Assembly (NCBI GenBank): GCA_903827345.1
Contig: CAIKID010000295.1
Span: 1-10,812, forward strand
Direction: 5' to 3'
Length of the DNA stretch: 10,812 bases
Source of the DNA: an uncultured Actinomycetes bacterium
GTDB taxonomy: Bacteria > Actinomycetota > Actinomycetes > Nanopelagicales > Nanopelagicaceae
The notes below the pieces were generated by a model, which did no database searches, had not been told where the DNA came from, and saw only the letters and a program-made list of their open reading frames with translations. This document shows, in pieces, positions 1 through 5,255 of the stretch. The position numbers were made by a program, and so were the translations under genes. Position 1 is the first letter of the stretch; every line of letters begins with the position of its first letter.

Positions 1-215
1 GCAATATCGCTGCACCGTTCATCTTGAAAGGCACCCTCGCCATACATCTGCCCATAAAAGGGTTCGCCTTGGACTATGAAAGAGAAGGAACTTTCGTTTT
101 TATATGCCGCAACAAAGTTTGTTTCTGACATGTAGTACTTAGCCGAATTATTCTCCCGCAAAAGATCAACCGCCCATTGCTGAGCGGTTGATAATTCGGA
201 GGTAGTTTCTAACAT
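1..215 (-). CDS. N-terminal part of an unrecognised protein, cut by the window edge
   Basis: On the minus strand an ATG at 215-213 opens a frame that stays free of stops to position 1, giving 71 complete codons. It begins MLETTSELSTAQQW and continues through AKYYMSETNFVAAYKN and GEPFYGQMYGEG. The start ATG shares one base with the asd stop codon (TGATG), so translation is probably coupled to asd. There is no clear Shine-Dalgarno of its own. The visible part is polar and aromatic-rich, with no signal peptide and no membrane segment. I do not recognise the family, and the C-terminal part lies outside the window. That it is a real gene is inferred from the uninterrupted frame and the coupling pattern, which recurs throughout this window. 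Its function is unknown. It would be the last visible member of the lysC-asd operon. Confidence 0.66.
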   Translation of the reverse strand, partial: MLETTSELSTAQQWAVDLLRENNSAKYYMSETNFVAAYKNESSFSFIVQGEPFYGQMYGEGAFQDERCSDI

Positions 216-1267
216 CAATTACTGAATTCAGCTGCGACTAACTCTGCGATTTGCGCAGTATTGAGTGCGGCGCCTTTGCGTAGGTTATCTCCGCACATGA
301 AGAGATCAAGAGCGTGATCATCATCGAATGAACGACGTACGCGACCAACCCAAGTTGGATCGGTATTAACGACATCTGCCGGTGTCGGCCAGATGCCATT
401 CTCTGGATCATCAAGAAGTTCAATCCCAGCAGAACTCTTGAGCAAGTCTTGTGCGCCTGCGCGGGTTACTTCGGTATCAAAGACGGCGTGCACAGATAGC
501 GAGTGGGTTGTGATCACTGGAACGCGGACGCAGGTAACTGCGACCTTAAGATTTGGCAGACCCAAAATCTTCCGTGATTCAAAGCGAACCTTCGTCTCCT
601 CAGAGGAATATCCATCCGCCTTGAGCGAACCAGCCCATGGGATAACGTTCAGAGCAAGTGGCGCTGGAAAATCGCCAAAGTCTTTGATCACGGTACGAAG
701 ATCGCCAGGTTGCTCACCGAGATGAGTTCCAGCAACCGCAGAGATCTGTGAACGCAAGGTTGCGGGACCTGTGACGCCCATACCTGATACAGCTTGGTAT
801 GACGATACAAAAATCTCTTTAAGGCCGTAAGCCTTATGGAGCGCACCCATGGCGACGATCATGGTCATCGTTGTGCAATTTGGGTTAGAGATGATGCCCT
901 TTGGGCGCTCTTTGATCGCTTCTGGGTTGATCTCAACCACCACGAGTGGCACTTGATCATCCATGCGGAAGAAGGTGGAGTTATCAACGACAACCGCACC
1001 GCGTGAAACAGCTATCGGAGCCCATTCACCAGCAATCTCATCGGGAGTATCAAACATGGCGATATCTATTCCGTCAAAGGCCTCCGGAGAGATAGCAACG
1101 ACAGTGAGCTCTTCGCCGCGGCACATCAACTTCTTACCTGCGCTGCGCGCCGATGCGATTAAGCGAATTTCGCCATAGACATTGGGGCGCTTGCTCAAAA
1201 TATCGAGCATCACGGTACCAACGGCTCCGGTCGCTCCTACTACTGCAAGTGTTGGTTTCTTACTCAT
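215..1267 (-). CDS. asd: aspartate-semialdehyde dehydrogenase
   Basis: This 350-residue enzyme reduces beta-aspartyl phosphate to aspartate semialdehyde with NADPH, the second step towards lysine/diaminopimelate, threonine and methionine. The sequence shows an N-terminal dinucleotide-binding GATGAVG (11-17), the catalytic cysteine in SNPNCTT (Cys131), Gln158 in SSYQAVSG, and Arg248 and His255 in RVPVITTHS. The Cys-to-Gln spacing (27) and Arg-to-His spacing (7) match the four active-site residues known from the E. coli enzyme. Length is normal for the family. The ATG at 1267 overlaps the lysC stop by four bases (ATGA) and has a GGAGG nine bases upstream, inside the end of lysC. The gene is therefore co-translated with the enzyme that makes its substrate. 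Its stop overlaps the start of the next, unrecognised gene by one base. Confidence 0.97.
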   Translation of the reverse strand: MSKKPTLAVVGATGAVGTVMLDILSKRPNVYGEIRLIASARSAGKKLMCRGEELTVVAISPEAFDGIDIAMFDTPDEIAGEWAPIAVSRGAVVVDNSTFFRMDDQVPLVVVEINPEAIKERPKGIISNPNCTTMTMIVAMGALHKAYGLKEIFVSSYQAVSGMGVTGPATLRSQISAVAGTHLGEQPGDLRTVIKDFGDFPAPLALNVIPWAGSLKADGYSSEETKVRFESRKILGLPNLKVAVTCVRVPVITTHSLSVHAVFDTEVTRAGAQDLLKSSAGIELLDDPENGIWPTPADVVNTDPTWVGRVRRSFDDDHALDLFMCGDNLRKGAALNTAQIAELVAAEFSN

Positions 1268-2535
1268 CGTCCACTTCCTCCATATACAACTGCTTCGTCA
1301 TCGGAATCTAATTCAAAGGCGGTATGCGCAGCTTTAACGCCGCTCTCCAGATCGGTATCGCGCACAATTACAGAGATGCGGATTTCTGAGGTCGAGATCA
1401 TTTCAATATTAATTCCCGCATCAGCGAGGCAGGCAAAGAAGGTTGCGGTCACGCCAGGGTGAGAGCGCATTCCAGCACCAACCAAAGATAACTTTCCGAC
1501 TTGGTCGTCATACAACAAAGATACAAATCCGATTTCACCTTGGATATCTTTAAGCAAGGCGGTCGCTTCGGCGCCGTCGCTCTTGGGTAGGGTGAAGGAG
1601 ATATCTGTCAGCCCCGTTGCTGCTGCGGATACATTCTGGACGATCATGTCGATATTGATATCAGAGTCGGCGATCGCTTGAAATATTCGCGCCGCGATAC
1701 CTTTACGGTCCGGAACACCAACAATGGTGATCTTCGCTTCGCTCTTATCGTGGGCGATGCCACTAATAATTGCCTGTTCCATATCTTCTGCTCCTTCGGG
1801 ATGATCCTGCACAATCCAGGTGCCTTCTAAATTGGAAAATGATGAGCGAACATGAATCGGAAGGTTGTAACGCCGGGCGTATTCCACACAGCGCAGGTGC
1901 AAAACCTTGGCGCCACTCGCGGCCAGTTCGAGCATCTCTTCATAGGTTACCGTCGTAAGTTTGCGCGCAGTTGGTACTACGCGGGGATCGGCGGAGTAAA
2001 CGCCATCAACATCGGTATAAATCTCACATACATCAGCATCAAGAGCGGCAGCGAGCGCAACAGCTGTTGTATCTGAACCACCGCGACCGAGAGTTGTAAT
2101 GTCATTGGTATCTTGCGAAACGCCTTGGAATCCTGCCACGATCGCAATGTGACCACCGTTGATCGCTTCGCGGATTCGACCTGGCGTCACATCAATAATG
2201 CGCGCTTTTCCATGGGTGGAATCTGTAATCACTCCCGCCTGTGATCCCGTAAAGGACATCGCCTCGTGACCCAGATTTCCAATTGCCATTGCAAGTAGCG
2301 CCATCGAAATTCGCTCGCCCGCAGTTAAGAGCATGTCCAGTTCGCGACCACTTGGCATCGGCGAGACCTGATTGGCGAGATCGATTAACTCATCGGTGGT
2401 GTCACCCATCGCTGAGACAACGACAACAACTTGATGACCCGCTTTTTTTGTAGCAACGATCCGTCCGGCGACTCGCTTTAGCCCTTCGGCATCAGCAACG
2501 GAGGAGCCGCCGTATTTCTGGACAATTAAACCCAT
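1264..2535 (-). CDS. lysC: aspartate kinase, alpha subunit with two ACT domains
   Basis: This 423-residue protein phosphorylates aspartate with ATP, the committed step of the aspartate amino acid pathway. The kinase domain (about 2-245) opens with QKYGGSSV (6-13) and carries the TTLGRGGSDTT substrate loop (147-157). Two ACT regulatory domains follow (about 265-340 and 345-420), with the effector-site stretches INIDMIVQNVS and GVTATF...INIEMISTSEIRIS. The whole protein resembles the Corynebacterium glutamicum LysC that is feedback-inhibited by lysine plus threonine. Similar control is therefore likely, but this is inferred from family resemblance. The ATG at 2535 gives the family N-terminus; only a weak AAAG lies upstream. 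An internal start at codon 252 (separate entry) should make the beta subunit. The stop overlaps the asd start by four bases. Upstream is the 86-bp gap after recR, which carries a candidate promoter. Confidence 0.97.
   Translation of the reverse strand: MGLIVQKYGGSSVADAEGLKRVAGRIVATKKAGHQVVVVVSAMGDTTDELIDLANQVSPMPSGRELDMLLTAGERISMALLAMAIGNLGHEAMSFTGSQAGVITDSTHGKARIIDVTPGRIREAINGGHIAIVAGFQGVSQDTNDITTLGRGGSDTTAVALAAALDADVCEIYTDVDGVYSADPRVVPTARKLTTVTYEEMLELAASGAKVLHLRCVEYARRYNLPIHVRSSFSNLEGTWIVQDHPEGAEDMEQAIISGIAHDKSEAKITIVGVPDRKGIAARIFQAIADSDINIDMIVQNVSAAATGLTDISFTLPKSDGAEATALLKDIQGEIGFVSLLYDDQVGKLSLVGAGMRSHPGVTATFFACLADAGINIEMISTSEIRISVIVRDTDLESGVKAAHTAFELDSDDEAVVYGGSGR
1780..1797 (-). promoter_or_regulatory. 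internal ribosome binding site and start codon for aspartate kinase beta subunit
   Basis: Inside lysC and in frame, GAAGGAG (1797-1791) lies eight bases before an ATG (1782-1780, codon Met252). Translation from here would give a 172-residue protein made only of the two ACT domains (1264-1782). C. glutamicum and Bacillus aspartokinases are known to make such a beta subunit from an internal start, and an alpha2beta2 enzyme results. The 172-residue length equals what I recall for the C. glutamicum beta subunit. The motif and spacing are seen directly; actual use is inferred from the family. Confidence 0.8.
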
Positions 2536-2579
2536 GGCAGAACTTTGACATAGATAAAGCTGAATTCGCGGATTGTCTC

Positions 2580-2585
2580 AATATA
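2580..2585 (-). promoter_or_regulatory. candidate -10 element for lysC-asd
   Basis: TATATT on the minus strand matches the sigma-70-type -10 consensus at five of six positions. It lies about 45 bases before the lysC ATG, in the only sizeable gap of the minus-strand cluster. A clear -35 is missing: the best option, TTAAGA at 2606-2601, gives a short 15-base spacer. Read-through from recR is an alternative source of the lysC message. Confidence 0.3.
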
Positions 2586-2620
2586 TAAGACGCCTAACTG
2601 TCTTAAATAATGAGATTATT
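2586..2620. repeat. two adjacent inverted repeats in the recR-lysC gap
   Basis: TAAGAC (2586-2591) and GTCTTA (2600-2605) form a perfect 6-bp dyad with an 8-base centre. It is immediately followed by AATAAT-GAG-ATTATT (2606-2620), a second 6-bp dyad. On the minus strand they follow the recR stop by one base and end exactly at the candidate -10 of lysC. They could be an operator in the promoter spacer or weak transcript hairpins. Neither is followed by a U-tract, so a strong intrinsic terminator is unlikely. Confidence 0.45.
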
Positions 2621-2621
2621 A

Positions 2622-3218
2622 CTATTCGACGGTTCGGCGCCCCTCAAAGGCGCGTCCCAGCGTTACCTCGTCGGCATATTCCAGATCTCCACCAACGGGT
2701 AGGCCGGAAGCTAAACGGCTGACCTTGATCCCCAGCGGCTTGATCTGACGGATGAGATAGGAAGCGGTCGCTTCTCCCTCAAGGTTCGGATCGGTGGCGA
2801 TGATCAACTCTTGGATATTGGTATCAGCTAAGCGCGCCATTAATTCGCGGATCCTTAGATTCTCTGGCCCCACCCCATCGATCGGCGAGATGGCTCCCCC
2901 GAGGACGTGATACTTACCGCGAAATTCTCGCGTCTTCTCAATGGCCATGACATCTTTGCTCTCTTCAACCACGCAGATGAGTGAGTTATCACGCCTGGGA
3001 TCGCGACAGATCCGGCAGAGGTCTTCTTCAGAGATATTGCCGCACTCGATGCAGAATTTAACGCGCTCTTTTACAGTACGCAGCACATCAGCCAAGCGAG
3101 TCACATCGACGCGCTCGGATTGGATGATATGGAAAGCGATGCGCTGCGCCGACTTTGGACCGATACCGGGCAGGCGACCTAGCTCATCGATTAAATCTTG
3201 AATGGCTCCCTCGTACAT
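2622..3218 (-). CDS. recR: recombination mediator protein RecR
   Basis: RecR works with RecO (and RecF) to load RecA on gapped DNA during recombinational repair. From the chosen ATG the protein is 198 residues, the usual length. It starts MYEG, followed by the helix-hairpin-helix stretch GRLPGIGPKSAQRIAFH (about 14-30). Next come a four-cysteine zinc finger (Cys56, 59, 68, 71 in CIEC...CRIC) and a Toprim domain (about 79-175) with VVEESKD and ATDPNLEGEATA. The C-terminus shows the family pattern SGLPVGGDLEYAD. A TTG one codon upstream could also be used, but MYEG is the family N-terminus, so ATG at 3218 is preferred. That ATG shares one base with the dnaX stop (TGATG), indicating coupled translation. 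The gene follows dnaX directly, without the ybaB/ebfC gene usual at this place. Confidence 0.95.
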   Translation of the reverse strand: MYEGAIQDLIDELGRLPGIGPKSAQRIAFHIIQSERVDVTRLADVLRTVKERVKFCIECGNISEEDLCRICRDPRRDNSLICVVEESKDVMAIEKTREFRGKYHVLGGAISPIDGVGPENLRIRELMARLADTNIQELIIATDPNLEGEATASYLIRQIKPLGIKVSRLASGLPVGGDLEYADEVTLGRAFEGRRTVE

Positions 3219-4918
3219 CAACGTTCGAATTCTCTAATGACTTGTGCCCCGAGTTCGCGAGCAAGGAGCGCAGTTCCGGAAAGTTGATCGGCATCTGTGG
3301 ACTCTTCAGTTGTCCGCTCGTACTGGGGAGCGCTAATAGATGGATCAACGACCACTTCTATTTTGCGCACCAATCCAGTTACATCTTGGAATGCCCCAGC
3401 CAAAATCTCTTCACTGCCGCTTCTGACAAAGGAATCGCGAGCACCAGCATTGACAATGCCGATTGTGATTGCCTTATCATCTACAGCTAATACTTGGGCG
3501 CTCGCCGAAAGAAGTGACCAGGTAAGGCGGCGGCGCTTCTTCACATTTTCGATTACGTCAGGCCAAAGGCGACGTAGCGCTGCTATATCAACAGGGCCAA
3601 CGGGTTGTGTAGCTACTGGTTCAGGAGTAGCGGCAACAGCTGGCTTCTTCTCTGTTACGGCTTCCTTTACAACTTGTATTACTTCCACTGGCTCTTGCAC
3701 TTTCACGGCTTTAACAGGCGCAGGTGCTGCAACTGCTTCAACAGCTGGTGCTGAATGCGTAACAAGATTTACACCTCGCTCGAGGCGTTCTATGCGAGCA
3801 ATCAAGGCAGCATCATCGCCGGTAGGAAGCAAAATACGTCCGCAGATGAGCTCAAGGATCAAGCGGGGCGCTGTTGCACCGCGCATCTCGGTCAAGCCCA
3901 ATGAGGTGATATCAGCCGCACGAATAAGCGTTGCTGCACCTATCAGGTTGGCTTGGGTACGCATGCGATCGAGTTGATCTTCGGGGAAGTCACGAAGTAC
4001 GTGAGACACGTTATCTTTAACGGCACCGACGATAATTAAGTCACGCAGTCGTTCCAAGAAATCTTGGGTGAAGCGACGTGGGTCTAAACCGGATTCAATG
4101 ACGCGATCAATGGTGTTGAAAATCGTTGTGCTATCTCGCGCAGCGAGCGCATCGATGGCTTCATCGAGCAGCGCACCATCGGTAAATCCCAAAAGTTGTA
4201 CTGCAATGTCGTAGGTAACTCCATCGGGTCCAGCGCCAGCTAAGAGTTGCCCTAGAACGGAGAGTGCGTCGCGGACTGATCCTCCACTGGAGCGAACAAC
4301 GAGTGGGATGACTCCCTTTGCAACTTTGACACCTTCGAGATCACAGATCTTCTCGAGATGGGTAGAGAGAATTCCAGGTGGTACTAAACGAAATGGGTAG
4401 TGATGGGTTCGCGAACGAATAGTTGAAATCAACTTATCTGGTTCGGTCGTTGCAAAGATAAAGATGACGTGGGGAGGTGGCTCTTCAACAACTTTGAGCA
4501 GGGCGTTAGCAGCGCCGGGTCCGAGTTGGTGCGCCTCATCGATAATGTAAATCTTGTAACGCGCTTGTACTGGAGCGAAGAATGCTTTGTCGCGTAAGTC
4601 GCGTGCATCATCAACTAAACCATGAGTAGCTGCGTCGAGCTCCATAACATCAATCGAGCCCGGACCATTTGCAACAAGGTCGGTACATGATTGACAAGTG
4701 CCGCATGGATTTGGGGTTGGTCCATCTACACAGTTGAGCGAGCGCGCCATGATGCGAGCGCTAGAAGTCTTGCCGCAACCACGGGGGCCACTAAATAAAT
4801 AGGCGTGGTGAATATTGCCCGCTGCGAGGGCGTTGGAAAGCGGCACCGTGACATGCTCTTGCCCGATTACCTCAGCGAAGGTCGAGGGGCGATACTTTCT
4901 ATATAGAGCGAGTGACAC
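3218..4918 (-). CDS. dnaX: DNA polymerase III subunit gamma/tau (clamp loader ATPase)
   Basis: This 566-residue protein is the ATPase of the clamp loader that places the beta sliding clamp on DNA. It begins with ALYRKYRPSTF. Walker A is GPRGCGKT (44-51), the zinc-binding cysteines are Cys63, 72, 75 and 78, and Walker B/DEAH is IIDEAHQL (125-132). Sensor 1 reads IRSRTHHYPF (167-176) and sensor 2 GGSVRDALS (212-220). The collar domain runs to about 370. An Ala/Pro/Val-rich linker (about 388-442) leads to a C-terminal DnaE-binding-like region (about 445-566). I chose the GTG at 4918 because AAGGAG lies just upstream and the family N-terminus starts there. The reading frame stays open to 5176, but that extension only reads the SRP RNA and the antisense of tRNA-Ser. 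I saw no A-AAA-AAG slippery site, so gamma and tau need not both be made. Confidence 0.96.
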   Translation of the reverse strand: MSLALYRKYRPSTFAEVIGQEHVTVPLSNALAAGNIHHAYLFSGPRGCGKTSSARIMARSLNCVDGPTPNPCGTCQSCTDLVANGPGSIDVMELDAATHGLVDDARDLRDKAFFAPVQARYKIYIIDEAHQLGPGAANALLKVVEEPPPHVIFIFATTEPDKLISTIRSRTHHYPFRLVPPGILSTHLEKICDLEGVKVAKGVIPLVVRSSGGSVRDALSVLGQLLAGAGPDGVTYDIAVQLLGFTDGALLDEAIDALAARDSTTIFNTIDRVIESGLDPRRFTQDFLERLRDLIIVGAVKDNVSHVLRDFPEDQLDRMRTQANLIGAATLIRAADITSLGLTEMRGATAPRLILELICGRILLPTGDDAALIARIERLERGVNLVTHSAPAVEAVAAPAPVKAVKVQEPVEVIQVVKEAVTEKKPAVAATPEPVATQPVGPVDIAALRRLWPDVIENVKKRRRLTWSLLSASAQVLAVDDKAITIGIVNAGARDSFVRSGSEEILAGAFQDVTGLVRKIEVVVDPSISAPQYERTTEESTDADQLSGTALLARELGAQVIREFER

Positions 4919-4922
4919 CGTT

Positions 4923-4928
4923 CTCCTT
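4923..4928 (-). promoter_or_regulatory. ribosome binding site that fixes the dnaX start
   Basis: AAGGAG on the minus strand ends four bases before the GTG at 4918. It lies between the end of the SRP RNA (about 4938) and dnaX, and argues against the longer open frame reaching 5176. The spacing is slightly short but workable. Confidence 0.7.
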
Positions 4929-4937
4929 CTTATTAGG

Positions 4938-5026
4938 GATCCTCCGTGCACCCGCCAGAGCGCACCTACCCTTGCTACCTTCCGGTCCTGGGGGAGTTCA
5001 GTACGGTAACGCCGCACGGAGGATCT
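4938..5026 (-). ncRNA. ffs: signal recognition particle RNA, small bacterial (4.5S) type
   Basis: The minus strand carries the conserved SRP domain IV core CAGGACCGGAAGGTAGCAAG, with the GGAA tetraloop inside CCGGAAGG (4985-4978). A perfect 12-bp closing stem frames it, pairing GATCCTCCGTGC (5025-5014) with GCACGGAGGATC (4949-4938). The RNA of about 89 nt binds Ffh and targets membrane proteins to SecYEG. Its 5' end is set by the -10 element TATGAT at 5039-5034. The 3' end is taken at the closing stem, and a few more bases are possible. There is no terminator before dnaX, whose start codon is only 19 bases further on. The SRP RNA is therefore probably cut from, or read through into, the dnaX message. 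The ffs-dnaX order is, as I recall, common in Actinobacteria. Confidence 0.93.
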
Positions 5027-5033
5027 GTGGGCA

Positions 5034-5039
5034 ATCATA
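5034..5039 (-). promoter_or_regulatory. -10 element of the SRP RNA / dnaX promoter
   Basis: TATGAT on the minus strand matches the -10 consensus at five of six positions. It ends seven bases before the predicted SRP RNA 5' end (A5026/G5025), the expected distance to a transcription start. No good -35 is visible 16-19 bases upstream. Confidence 0.5.
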
Positions 5040-5087
5040 GTTTCCAGAGCCGATAGGCTACGACTCGCTGGCCGAGAGGCCCGTACT

Positions 5088-5175
5088 GGAGAATTCGCAT
5101 AGCGGCCGAGTGCGCACGCTTGGAAAGCGTGTAAAGGGCAACCTTTCGAGGGTTCAAATCCCTCATTCTCCGCCA
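5088..5175 (+). tRNA. tRNA-Ser, anticodon GGA
   Basis: This is a complete 88-nt class II tRNA. The acceptor stem GGAGAAT (5088-5094) pairs with ATTCTCC (5165-5171), followed by discriminator G and an encoded CCA (5173-5175). The anticodon arm is CACGC-TTGGAAA-GCGTG, so the anticodon is GGA and reads UCC/UCU. The long variable arm (AAAGGGCAACCTTT) is diagnostic for serine. The T arm is GAGGG-TTCAAAT-CCCTC. It is divergent from the SRP RNA, with a 61-bp gap between. No U-tracted terminator follows, so read-through into the transporter gene at 5256 is possible. Confidence 0.97.
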
Positions 5176-5255
5176 ATCATTTCGGGGGTTTAACCCTAAA
5201 ATAATCATCTGCACCTGATGCATTTATTGGGCCATGACTCAAGAAGAAGGTAATC

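Noticed and set aside
2536..2621. Lysine riboswitch ahead of lysC
   Set aside because: The 86-base gap is about half the needed length and lacks the multi-helix junction; only two short dyads are present.
3700..3900. Programmed frameshift in dnaX making gamma and tau
   Set aside because: I found no A-AAA-AAG type heptamer or following stem near the linker. The frame runs uninterrupted to a normal C-terminus.
3297..3977. A 226-codon plus-strand open frame opposite dnaX
   Set aside because: It is low-complexity Ser/Thr/Ala-rich sequence mirroring the Ala/Pro/Val linker of dnaX, with no matching family or ribosome binding site; a shadow frame.
5063..5087. Possible decayed tRNA-Ser remnant upstream of tRNA-Ser(GGA), because GGCCGAG occurs at 5070-5076 and at 5104-5110
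   Set aside because: The shared stretch is only seven bases plus scattered matches. No acceptor, anticodon or T arm is present.
5184..5202. GGGTT-T-AACCC palindrome after tRNA-Ser(GGA) as a terminator
   Set aside because: In RNA only three G-C pairs can form around a five-base loop, and an A-run rather than a U-tract follows on the tRNA strand.
5176..5255. c-di-AMP (ydaO-type) riboswitch ahead of the KimA-like gene
   Set aside because: The gap is 80 bases, shorter than that riboswitch class, and its conserved elements are not visible.
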